Shown here: positions 16,832 through 24,474 of the stretch, in pieces
Layout: the number at the start of each line of letters is the position of its first letter
Numbering within the stretch: position 1 is the first letter of the stretch
From: JACQFK01 sp964619955
GTDB lineage: Bacteria > Planctomycetota > MHYJ01 > JACPRB01
NCBI GenBank assembly: GCA_964619955.1
Contig: CAZUJF010000005.1
Span: 152,940-216,939 of the forward strand
Reading direction: 5' to 3'
DNA length: 64,000 bases
The notes under the pieces: model-generated
The model's input: the letters and a program-made list of their open reading frames with translations, nothing else
Database searches by the model: none
What the model was told of the DNA's origin: nothing
Position numbers and translations under genes: made by a program

Positions 16832-18454
16832 CTACTTCGTGCCGAACACGTTCGCGTAGCGGTAGTAGACCTCGAGCGTCAGGGCGTTGATGGCGGTGCA
16901 GTACACGCGCCCGCCCTCGCCGCTCCAGCGGTCGATCGTCTCCCAGGAGCCGCTCTTGCAGCCCGAGGAGGAGGTGTTCTGGTTCTTCACCAGCGAGGTC
17001 TTCATGTCCTCGTTCCAGGCCTTCCACTTCGGGCCGGAGGGGCCGTCGAACTGGAAGAGCGCGAGGCTGGCGTAGTACCAGTAGTAGAAGTCGATGGAGT
17101 TGCCGTCCCACTTCGGCTTGTCGCGCAGGAGCAGGTCGCAGCCGGCCGTCAGGCGCGGATCGGACTTGTTCTTGTCCATGAAGATCCGGGACATGACGCC
17201 GATGGCCGTCAGGGCTTCGTGGTGGTCGAACTGCTCGTTCATGCCCGGGACGAAGACCTTGCCGGTGCCCTTGTGGGTGTAGCCTACGCGGCCGTAGGCC
17301 TCCTCGGTGAACTCGTCGAAGAGGGCGCGGCAGCCGTCGTAGCCGGTGCGGGGGAAGGTGAGGCCGGAGATCTCGGAGGACTTGAGCACCATCGCGGCCC
17401 AGCCGGTGACGGAGCTGTCGTTGTCGCCGCACTTGTAGCTGTAGCGCCAGCCCTTGCCGGGGTTCTGGGCGGCGATGACGAAGTCGACCGCCTTCTGGGC
17501 CTGGTCCTTGAAGAGGTTCGAGCCGGTCAGGCCGAAGGCCTCGGAGAGGGCCAGCGCGCAGATCGTGTGGTTGTACATGTACTTCTGGGCGTTGCGCGAG
17601 CCGATGCAGCCCTCGGGGTCCTGGTGGCTCATCATCCACTGGAGGCCCTTGCGGACGACGTCGCCGAAGCAGATGCCGTCGTAGGTGTCCTTCGAGAGGT
17701 GGGAGTAGCCGGCGCCGAGGAAGGCGAGCAGGGAGAGGCCGGTGACGCCGGAGTCGAAGTCCTCGTGGCCGGGGTTGGGCGAGCAGTTCGCGCCCGCCGC
17801 GTACTTCTGGATCTTCTTGCACTCGCCGATGTAGCCGGTGATCTTCCAGGAGCCGTCGGCGCCCTGGTGGCGGGAGAGCCACTTGAGGGCCGCGAGCACC
17901 GCGTCCTCGGTCTCGCCGCCGCCGCCGCCGCGGGCGACGAGGTTGCGCTTGCCGCCGAGACGGGAGCCGTAGCGGCCGCCGCCGCCGCCGCCGCCGCCGA
18001 TCACGTCATACGTGCCCTTGCCCTTGAAGGGCTTGTCGCTGACGAAGTCCATCGAGTCGCCCTTGGCCTTGGCGAACTCTTCGTTGTCGGCGGTTTCGTT
18101 GTGGTCGGACTCCTCGGCGTCCTTGCGATAGATGGGGTCTTCGACGGACTTCTCCATGTCGAGGACCTTCTTGTTGGGGTCGAGGTCCTTGGGCTTTTCC
18201 ATCTCCGGGAGCTGGCGCGGCTTGCGCGGCGGGCTCACGACGACGGCTTCCTCGTCGATGTTGGCGTTCGCCGCCCAGAAGAAGCCGATGAGCAGGGCCA
18301 CCATGACGTGGCCGCCGGTGGAAATGGCCCACCAGGGGGTGTTGGCGATGATCTTGCCCCCGATCGTCTCGGGCGGGGGAGGAGGAAGGTCCATCTCCTC
18401 CTGCTCGTCCTCCAGGGGCTCTTCCTCGGGCATCGGGACGTTGCGAGTCGCCAT
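16832..18454 (-). CDS. TonB-like membrane anchor fused to prenyltransferase/squalene-cyclase-type toroid repeats
   Basis: 540 residues. An acidic, proline-rich cytoplasmic N-terminus is followed by one transmembrane helix (~43-61) containing S45-xxx-H49. This spacing matches the Ser/His motif of the TonB helix that couples to ExbB/ExbD. Next come a Pro/Lys/charged linker and a Gly-rich stretch (poly-GGC codons near 17983). From ~180 on lie alpha/alpha toroid repeats of the squalene-cyclase/prenyltransferase fold (WLSRHQGADGSW, GLSLLAFLGAG, GLQWMMSHQDPEG). The cyclase-type DxDD acid motif is not intact (GDNDSS), so cyclase activity is doubtful. It ends with a conserved Cys-rich tail (SSSGCKSGSWETIDRW). 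RBS AAGGAG lies 8 nt before the ATG. A close paralogue is at 24471-26054. Confidence 0.85.
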   Translation of the reverse strand: MATRNVPMPEEEPLEDEQEEMDLPPPPPETIGGKIIANTPWWAISTGGHVMVALLIGFFWAANANIDEEAVVVSPPRKPRQLPEMEKPKDLDPNKKVLDMEKSVEDPIYRKDAEESDHNETADNEEFAKAKGDSMDFVSDKPFKGKGTYDVIGGGGGGGGRYGSRLGGKRNLVARGGGGGETEDAVLAALKWLSRHQGADGSWKITGYIGECKKIQKYAAGANCSPNPGHEDFDSGVTGLSLLAFLGAGYSHLSKDTYDGICFGDVVRKGLQWMMSHQDPEGCIGSRNAQKYMYNHTICALALSEAFGLTGSNLFKDQAQKAVDFVIAAQNPGKGWRYSYKCGDNDSSVTGWAAMVLKSSEISGLTFPRTGYDGCRALFDEFTEEAYGRVGYTHKGTGKVFVPGMNEQFDHHEALTAIGVMSRIFMDKNKSDPRLTAGCDLLLRDKPKWDGNSIDFYYWYYASLALFQFDGPSGPKWKAWNEDMKTSLVKNQNTSSSGCKSGSWETIDRWSGEGGRVYCTAINALTLEVYYRYANVFGTK

Positions 18455-18489
18455 AAGACCTTCTCCTTAGCTACCGTTCAGGACCCGGG

Positions 18490-18519
18490 ATCGTACCCCA
18501 GCCCGGACTTTGACTGCAA
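18490..18519 (-). promoter_or_regulatory. Possible sigma70 promoter of the first toroid gene
   Basis: Minus strand TTGCAG, 18-nt spacer, TACGAT. The predicted start would give a ~29-nt leader containing the AAGGAG RBS. Only 3/6 and 4/6 matches. Confidence 0.3.
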
Positions 18520-18635
18520 GGACAACTAACGGACCGCATCCGTGAAAGTTCATTTCCTCGTCGGATTTAACGATGACAACATGTTTGAAATCAATGAGTT
18601 GCGGTAATCGCCGATCTTTTTATGAATAAACCCAA

Positions 18636-18675
18636 CCCCGGGGCCGGGGCGTGCCAGGATAATCCGGCCCCGGGG
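18636..18675. repeat. 12-bp GC inverted repeat in the divergent control region
   Basis: CCCCGGGGCCGG (18636-18647) and CCGGCCCCGGGG (18664-18675) are perfect reverse complements around a 16-nt loop. It lacks the T-run of a terminator and has no transcript to terminate, so an operator or enhancer-binding role is more likely. The low complexity of the bases makes chance possible. Confidence 0.45.
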
Positions 18676-18806
18676 CGGGCAAACAAGCATTGAAGGTCCA
18701 AAGCTCACAGCTCGTATCAACGGTCCGGATGCCGGAAAGTTCATTTGTAATGGGGAGCCCGGGAATCGGCCGGCCTTTCGACCCCCATTCTCCAAAAGTG
18801 GGACGC

Positions 18807-18822
18807 TGGCACATCGATTGCT
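18807..18822 (+). promoter_or_regulatory. Sigma54 promoter before the enhancer-binding-protein gene
   Basis: TGGCACATCGATTGCT matches the sigma54 consensus TGGCACG-N4-TTGCW at every conserved position except G7, with the required GG/GC spacing. The predicted start is ~18833, just before the ATG at 18837 and 61 nt before the alternative ATG at 18894. The gene it drives is itself a sigma54 activator, suggesting autoregulation. Confidence 0.65.
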
Positions 18823-18836
18823 ATTATTGCCGGCGG

Positions 18837-21488
18837 ATGGATCTCGCCCCTCCGGCGCCCGTCGCCTCTTTCCCCGCCCCTTTTCCGGAACGGATGTCCG
18901 ACGCTTTCGTGGCGCTGGATGCCCGCGGCTGCTGCACCTACGTCAACGCGGCGGCCGCCGCCCTGTCCGCCTGCCGGCCCGAGGACCTGCTCGGAAAGCC
19001 GGTGTCATCCCTGTTCCCGGAAGCGGTGGACGGCCCCCTCCCCCTCGCCGTGGAAGGGGTGCTGCGGACCCGGCGTCCCGTGCAGGTCGAGGTGCCGTAT
19101 CCGCCCCGGGACCGGCGCTACGTGTGTCGGGTCCAGCCCAGTCCCCAGGGGGTCGAGATCTTCCTCAGCGACCCCCTCGCTTCGGGGAACGGGGGGCAGG
19201 AATCCCGGGAGAGCCAGGCGCGCCTGAAAACCGTCTTTGAGTCCCCGATGTTCGGGCTGCTGTTTTGGAACGCCAAGGGCGAGATCAGCGACGCGAACGA
19301 GGCCTTTCTCGCCCTGGTCGGGTACACGCGGGAGGACCTGCGCGCCGGCCGGCTGCGCTGGAGGGACTTGACCCCACCCGAGCAGGCCGGCCTCGACGAC
19401 CAGGCGCTCCGCGACGTGGCCCGGCAGGGATCCTGCGCGCCGTACGAAAAGGACTATATCCGGAAGGACGGCTCGCGCGTCCCGGTCCTGATCGGGCGCT
19501 CGCTCGTCACCCGTGAACCGCTCTCGGGCGTGGCGTTCGTGCTGGATCTGACCGATCGGCGCCGGGCGGAGGCGGCGGCTCGCCGCTCGGAGGAGCTGTT
19601 CCGGCAGCTCGCGGAGAACATCGACGAGATCTTCTGGATCGCCTCCCCCGATCTGTCCGCGATTCACTACCTGAGCCCCGCCTTCGAGCGGATCTTCGGA
19701 TGTCCCCGGGAGAAGTTGTACGCGGATCCGTCGTGCTGGCCGGAGTTCGTCCACCCCGAGGACCGGGAGCGCGTGATGAAGGCCGCCGCCGAGCGGATTC
19801 CCGCGGGGACCTACGATGTGCAGTTCCGGCTCGTCACCCCCGACGGCACCGAACGCTGGGTCTGGGAGCGCTCCTTCGTCCTGCGCGACGCTTCCGGCCG
19901 GATGGAGCGCGTCGCGGGATTCATGGAGGACATCACGACGCTCAAGCGCGCCGAACTGGCCCTCCAGGACAGGATCCGGCGGCAGTCGCTGCTCGCCGCT
20001 CTCGGGCGCGTCGCGGTGGGCGATTCCCCGGTGCCGGCGCTCCTGGAGCAGGCGCTGCTCGCCGTCACCGGGGGTCTGGGGCTGAGCCGGGTCCAGATGC
20101 TGGAACTCCTGCCGGCGGACGCCGGGATGATCCTCCGCGCGGGGCTGGGTTGGACGACGGGTCTCGTCGGGAGCCTGCAGCTGCCGTGCGGCCCGGGGAC
20201 GCTGTACGGGCACGCGCTTCGCAGCCCGACCCCCGTCGCCACCGAGGACGTTTCGGCCGAGCTGCGCTTCACGTGCCCCGAAGTCCTCCGCAGGCACGGC
20301 GCCGTCGGCGGGCTCCTGGTGGCGCTCGGGAAGGAGGACCGCCGCTGGGGGATCCTGGCGGCCTTTTCGACGTCCCCCCGGCATTTCGCCGAGGAGGACC
20401 TCCATTTCATCGAGTCCATCGGCCATCTGCTGGGAGACGCCCTTCAGCGCCGCGCCCGGGAGGCGGAATTGAGGGAGAGCCGGGACCGCATCACGGAAGA
20501 CCTGGACCGCAGCCGGGACCGCATCCAGATGCTTGAGGAGCAGACGGGGTCGAGGTCCAGCCTGGGGCACCTGGTGGGGAGCAGCGCCGCGATGCAGGAA
20601 GTGTACCGTCGCATCCGTCTGGCGGCTCCGAGCGACGTGAACGTCCTCATGACGGGGGAAAGCGGGACGGGGAAGGAACTGGCCGCCGCCGCCATTCACG
20701 GGCTCAGCGCGCGGGGGTCGGGGCCCTTCGTGGGGGTGAACTGCTCGGCCATCCCGGAGGCCCTGCTCGAGAGCGAAATCTTCGGCCACGTGAAAGGGGC
20801 CTTCACGGGGGCCTATCGCGACAAGGTGGGCCTCTTCGAGCTGGCGGATCGCGGCACGTTGCTCCTGGATGAAGTGGGCGACATGAGTCCGCTCCTGCAG
20901 GTCAAGATCCTCCGGGCCCTCCAGGAGCGACGGATCCGCAGGGTGGGCGGCGAAGAGTTCATCCCGATCGACACCCGGATTATCGCCGCCACCAACCGGA
21001 AGCTCCCCGAACTCCTGCTCGCCGGGACGCTGCGGGAGGACTTTTACTACCGGATCAAGGTCTTTGAAATCCGGATGCCGCCGCTTCGGGAGCGTCGGGA
21101 GGACATCCCCCTCCTGGTCGAGGCTTTCATCGCCGACCTGTCCAAAACCCTCAACCGCGACCTCGGCCGGATCGCCCCGGCCGCGCTGCAGGCCCTGATG
21201 GGCCATGCCTGGCCCGGCAACGTGCGGGAACTCCGCAACGCCATCGAGCACGCCCTCGTCATCAGCCCGGGGAAGGAGATCACGGCGAAGGATCTGCCGG
21301 TGGAGATCCTCGCCCGGACCCCGGCGCTCATACTCCAAGAGGACGTTCGCCGGGATCAAATCACCCGGGCCCTCAAGAGCACCCGCTGGAATCGTACGCT
21401 CGCTGCCAAACTGCTCAAGGTAAGCCGCGTAACCCTCTGGAAGCATATGCGCCGGCTTGAAATCCGAGCTCCAGACAGCTCCCCGTAA
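18837..21488 (+). CDS. Sigma54-dependent enhancer-binding protein with PAS-PAS-PAS-GAF sensory region
   Basis: 883 residues if ATG 18837 is used; ATG 18894 (864 residues, GGAA upstream, exactly at the first PAS) is equally plausible. Domains: three PAS modules (beginning MSDAFVAL, LKTVFESPMFGLLFW and LFRQLAENIDEIFW), each followed by PAC-like ends such as KDYIRKDGS and FMEDITTLKRAE; then a GAF domain (~400-550). Next is the AAA+ sigma54-interaction domain with Walker A GESGTGKE (~607-614), intact GAFTGA (~654-659) and DEVGDMSPLLQ. The C-terminus is a Fis-type HTH (TLAAKLLKVSRVTLWKHM). There is no receiver domain, so it senses directly through PAS/GAF. It lies between two TonB-like toroid genes and next to a hybrid kinase. 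Confidence 0.93.
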   Translation: MDLAPPAPVASFPAPFPERMSDAFVALDARGCCTYVNAAAAALSACRPEDLLGKPVSSLFPEAVDGPLPLAVEGVLRTRRPVQVEVPYPPRDRRYVCRVQPSPQGVEIFLSDPLASGNGGQESRESQARLKTVFESPMFGLLFWNAKGEISDANEAFLALVGYTREDLRAGRLRWRDLTPPEQAGLDDQALRDVARQGSCAPYEKDYIRKDGSRVPVLIGRSLVTREPLSGVAFVLDLTDRRRAEAAARRSEELFRQLAENIDEIFWIASPDLSAIHYLSPAFERIFGCPREKLYADPSCWPEFVHPEDRERVMKAAAERIPAGTYDVQFRLVTPDGTERWVWERSFVLRDASGRMERVAGFMEDITTLKRAELALQDRIRRQSLLAALGRVAVGDSPVPALLEQALLAVTGGLGLSRVQMLELLPADAGMILRAGLGWTTGLVGSLQLPCGPGTLYGHALRSPTPVATEDVSAELRFTCPEVLRRHGAVGGLLVALGKEDRRWGILAAFSTSPRHFAEEDLHFIESIGHLLGDALQRRAREAELRESRDRITEDLDRSRDRIQMLEEQTGSRSSLGHLVGSSAAMQEVYRRIRLAAPSDVNVLMTGESGTGKELAAAAIHGLSARGSGPFVGVNCSAIPEALLESEIFGHVKGAFTGAYRDKVGLFELADRGTLLLDEVGDMSPLLQVKILRALQERRIRRVGGEEFIPIDTRIIAATNRKLPELLLAGTLREDFYYRIKVFEIRMPPLRERREDIPLLVEAFIADLSKTLNRDLGRIAPAALQALMGHAWPGNVRELRNAIEHALVISPGKEITAKDLPVEILARTPALILQEDVRRDQITRALKSTRWNRTLAAKLLKVSRVTLWKHMRRLEIRAPDSSP

Positions 21489-21515
21489 CTCCAGCAAAGC
21501 TCGGAGTTTTGGAGC

Positions 21516-21543
21516 GTTAACGTTAACGTTTGCTAGTGTTAAC
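21516..21543. promoter_or_regulatory. Cluster of three GTTAAC palindromes (candidate activator binding sites)
   Basis: GTTAAC occurs at 21516-21521, 21522-21527 and 21538-21543; the first two create the longer palindrome AACGTTAACGTT. The first-to-third distance is 22 nt (about two helical turns). The cluster lies ~45-70 nt upstream of the sigma54 promoter at 21587, a reasonable place for an enhancer-binding protein. In this GC-rich genome such AT-containing repeats stand out. Confidence 0.4.
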
Positions 21544-21586
21544 TCTGAAGTTAGCGGTTGTGTGGCAAAATCATGCTCCTGTGCCT

Positions 21587-21602
21587 TGGCTGGAGGCTTG
21601 CT
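21587..21602 (+). promoter_or_regulatory. Sigma54 promoter before the hybrid histidine kinase gene
   Basis: TGGCTGGAGGCTTGCT keeps the GG and TTGCT elements at exact sigma54 spacing (TGGC-N7-TTGCW), with mismatches only at A5 and C6. The predicted start is ~21614, giving a ~56-nt leader to the ATG at 21670. Confidence 0.5.
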
Positions 21603-21669
21603 TGCTAAATATTTAGTGAACGGTCAGGTGATGGAGGCGCCCCTCCCCCCTCAGTCTGCGTGAGTCGCC

Positions 21670-24474
21670 ATGAGTCCCGCGCTCAACCCCCGATTTCTGG
21701 CCTTCCATCGTACGCTCACGACTGCGTGCGCACTTTCGGTGCAGGTGATCGGAGCCCTGGTCCTTCTGGGCTGGATCTTCGACCTCTCCTCCCTGAAGCA
21801 TCTGGCCCCGGGTCTGGCGTCCATGAAGCCCAATACCGCCCTGGCCTTCATTCTGGAGGGCCTGGCGCTCTGGTTCCTGGGAAGGCCCGAGACGACGGTG
21901 GGCCGGACCCGGGCGGCCCGCGGGGCGGCGGCGCTGGCCGCGCTGCTCGGCCTCCTCACCCTGGGCGAGTATCTGCTGGGTTCGGATTTCGGACTCGACC
22001 AGGTTCTGTTCCGGGACACGGAAGCGGGCCTCCTGTACCCGGGTCGCATGTCCCCCGCCACGGCCGTCGATTTCATCCTTTTCGGGGCCGTGCTCCTGCT
22101 TCTGGACGTCCCCTGGGCCCGGCGGCTCCGCGCCGCGTTGATGGTCGGCGGAACGCTGATCGCCCTGCTGGCGCTGGTGGGGTACGGGCTGTCCGTCCGC
22201 TCCCTCTACGCCGTGGGCGCGTTCACGCCCATCGCCCTCCACACGAGCGCCGCCTTCCTGCTCCTCTCGGCGGGCCTCCTCTTTGCGCGGCCCACGGCGG
22301 GCTTGGCGGCCCTCCTGGCCAGCGACACCGTGGGCGGCCAGGTGGCGAGGCGGCTCCTGCCGGGGGCGCTCTTCATCCCCCTCCTCCTGGGCTGGTTCCG
22401 CCTGCTGGGGGAACGCGCCGATCTGTACGACGGAACGTTCGGACTGGCCCTCTACGCCGTCACCAACGTGGGGGTGATCGGAGGCCTGGTTGCCTGGATC
22501 GCCTTTGCGCTGGACCGGGCCGACCGGGACCGCCGTCTCGCCGAGGAGCGCTTCCGCGCCACGTTCGAGCAGGCGGCCGTGGGCGTGGCCCTCCTCTCCC
22601 CCGAGGGGCGCTGGCTTCGGGTGAACCGGAAACTCTGCGACATCGTGGGCTACCCCCCCGCGGAACTGCTCCAGAAGACGTTCCAGGACATCACCCACCC
22701 CGAGGACCTCGATGCGGATCTCGCTCTCGCCCGCCGGGTGCTCGCCGGGGACCTTGAAACCTACACCCTGGAAAAACGCTACTTCCGAAAGGACGCCTCG
22801 ATCGTCTGGATCAACCTCACGGTGTCCCTGGTCCGGGCCGCCGACGGGGCGCCCGAGTATTTCATCGCGGTGGTGGAGGACATTTCACGGCGGAGGGCCG
22901 CCGAGGATTCGCTGAGGATGAGCGAGGCGCGGTTCCGCTCGCTGAGCGAGTCCGAACTCATCGGCATCATCGTCGCGGATTTCGAGGGCCGGATCCTGGA
23001 GGCGAATCCGGCCTTCCTGAAGATGGTCGGCTACGGCCGCGAGGACGTCGATGCGGGCCGGATCCGCCTGGATGAGCTGACGCCCTCCGTCTTCCGGGAG
23101 CAGGACCAGCACGCCATCGCCCAGCTCAAGGCCGGCGGGGTGGCCCCGCCCTGGCAGAAGGAATACATCCGGAAAGACGGCAGCCGCATGCCCGTCCTCG
23201 TCGGCGTGAGCCCGCTCAAGGGATCGGCCGCCGCCGTGGTCGCGTTCGCCCTCGACCTGAGCGAGAAGCGGCGGCTCGAGGAGCAGCTCCGGCATGCCCA
23301 GCGGATGGAGATCGTCGGCCGCCTGGCCGGGGGCGTCGCCCACGACTTCAACAACCTGCTCACGCCGATCCTCGGGTACTGCGAGATGCTCCTCGCCCAG
23401 CTGCGCCCGGGGGAACGCTTCTGGGAGGAGGTCGAGCAGATCCGGAGCTCCGGGGATCGCGCGGCCGCCCTCACCCGGCAGCTTCTGGCCTTCAGCCGCA
23501 AGCAGGTCCTGAAGCCGAAGGTGGTGAGCCTGAACACGGTCGTGGCCGACGTGCAGAAACTGCTGCGGCGCGTGATCGGGGAGGACATCGCGATCGATCT
23601 CCGGCTGGATCCCGGCCTCGGCGCCGTGGAGGTCGACCCGACCCAGATGGACCAGGTCCTCCTGAACCTGGCGGTCAATGCGCGCGACGCGATGCCCGCG
23701 GGAGGGCGGATTCTGATCGAGACGACGAACGTGCAGATGGACGAGGCTCATGTCTCCTCCCACCCCGAGCTGGTTTCGGGGCCGTACGTCCTGCTCTCGC
23801 TGAGCGACACCGGGACGGGGATGGATGCGGTGACCCTGGGCCGCCTCTTCGAACCCTTCTTCACCACGAAGGAGCTGGGCAAGGGCACGGGACTCGGGCT
23901 GGCGACGGTCCAGGGGATCGTCCGCCAGAGCGGGGGCCACATCTGGGTCTACAGCGAGCCCGGTCACGGCACGACGTTCAAGATCTACTTCCCGGCCGTC
24001 CGGAGCGCGGCGGGAACGGATCTCCGGCCGAAGCCCGGGGCGGTGGGGGCGGCCGGAGGAACGGAAACCCTCCTGCTGGTCGAGGACGATGCGGCGCTTC
24101 GGACCTTCGCCGTGCGGGCCCTGGAGGGGAAGGGCTACCGGATCCTCGCCGCGTCCAGCGGCGAGGGGGCCCTCCAGGCGGCCCAGGCCCATCCCGGGGC
24201 GATCCATCTCTGCCTCACGGACGTCGTCATGCCGGGCCTCAGCGGGCGCGACACGGCGTCCAGGCTCCAGGCGCTGCGGCCCGACCTGAAGGTCCTGTTC
24301 ATGTCCGGCTACTCGGGCAACACCGTGGCGAAGTACGGGGTTCTGGAGCAGGGGGTGGACCTCCTCGAGAAGCCCTTCACCGCCGGCGAACTCGTTCGCC
24401 GCGTGCGGGAGATCCTGGACCGTCCGGCGGGCGGGGACGCCGGACGCTCACAGGATCCCCCGGCCGGCCGCTAG
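21670..24474 (+). CDS. Membrane hybrid histidine kinase (PAS-PAS-HisKA-HATPase-REC)
   Basis: 934 residues. The N-terminal ~270 residues carry 6-8 hydrophobic segments (MASE-type integral membrane sensor). They are followed by two PAS/PAC modules (RFRATFEQAAVGVALLS; RFRSLSESELIGIIVAD) and HisKA with phospho-acceptor H558 in AGGVAHDFNNLLTP. The HATPase has N, G1 and G2 boxes (NLAVNARDAMP, LSDTGTGMD, GTGLGLATV). A C-terminal receiver domain holds the phospho-acceptor D851 (CLTDVVMPG). An in-frame stop at 21661 makes ATG 21670 the first possible ATG. It follows the sigma54 activator gene on the same strand. No separate DNA-binding response regulator is adjacent. Its TAG overlaps the convergent toroid gene's stop (CTAG). 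Confidence 0.93.
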   Translation: MSPALNPRFLAFHRTLTTACALSVQVIGALVLLGWIFDLSSLKHLAPGLASMKPNTALAFILEGLALWFLGRPETTVGRTRAARGAAALAALLGLLTLGEYLLGSDFGLDQVLFRDTEAGLLYPGRMSPATAVDFILFGAVLLLLDVPWARRLRAALMVGGTLIALLALVGYGLSVRSLYAVGAFTPIALHTSAAFLLLSAGLLFARPTAGLAALLASDTVGGQVARRLLPGALFIPLLLGWFRLLGERADLYDGTFGLALYAVTNVGVIGGLVAWIAFALDRADRDRRLAEERFRATFEQAAVGVALLSPEGRWLRVNRKLCDIVGYPPAELLQKTFQDITHPEDLDADLALARRVLAGDLETYTLEKRYFRKDASIVWINLTVSLVRAADGAPEYFIAVVEDISRRRAAEDSLRMSEARFRSLSESELIGIIVADFEGRILEANPAFLKMVGYGREDVDAGRIRLDELTPSVFREQDQHAIAQLKAGGVAPPWQKEYIRKDGSRMPVLVGVSPLKGSAAAVVAFALDLSEKRRLEEQLRHAQRMEIVGRLAGGVAHDFNNLLTPILGYCEMLLAQLRPGERFWEEVEQIRSSGDRAAALTRQLLAFSRKQVLKPKVVSLNTVVADVQKLLRRVIGEDIAIDLRLDPGLGAVEVDPTQMDQVLLNLAVNARDAMPAGGRILIETTNVQMDEAHVSSHPELVSGPYVLLSLSDTGTGMDAVTLGRLFEPFFTTKELGKGTGLGLATVQGIVRQSGGHIWVYSEPGHGTTFKIYFPAVRSAAGTDLRPKPGAVGAAGGTETLLLVEDDAALRTFAVRALEGKGYRILAASSGEGALQAAQAHPGAIHLCLTDVVMPGLSGRDTASRLQALRPDLKVLFMSGYSGNTVAKYGVLEQGVDLLEKPFTAGELVRRVREILDRPAGGDAGRSQDPPAGR

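Larger units (their letters stand above)
18455..18836. other. 382-nt divergent control region, no gene
   Basis: No convincing coding frame is present. The region is less GC-rich than its flanks. It holds a possible minus-strand sigma70 promoter (TTGCAG 18514-18519, N18, TACGAT 18490-18495) for the toroid gene. It has two copies of GAAAGTTCATTT (18544-18555 and 18735-18746, 191 nt apart) and a 12-bp inverted repeat (18636-18675). It also has a sigma54 promoter (18807-18822) reading toward the regulator gene. An 81-codon minus frame (18550-18795) looks spurious. Confidence 0.6.

Noticed and set aside
16832..18454. Active squalene-hopene cyclase or prenyltransferase
   Set aside because: No intact DxDD acid motif, an N-terminal single membrane anchor and linker, and a Cys-rich tail not found in cyclases; only the toroid fold is shared.
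18650..18656. TGGCACG on the minus strand as a second sigma54 -24 element
   Set aside because: The required GC of the -12 element is one base out of register, so it fails the strict GG-N10-GC spacing.
18550..18795. 81-codon minus-strand gene in the control region
   Set aside because: No RBS, non-conserved-looking composition, and it crosses the inverted repeat and the upstream elements of the divergent genes.
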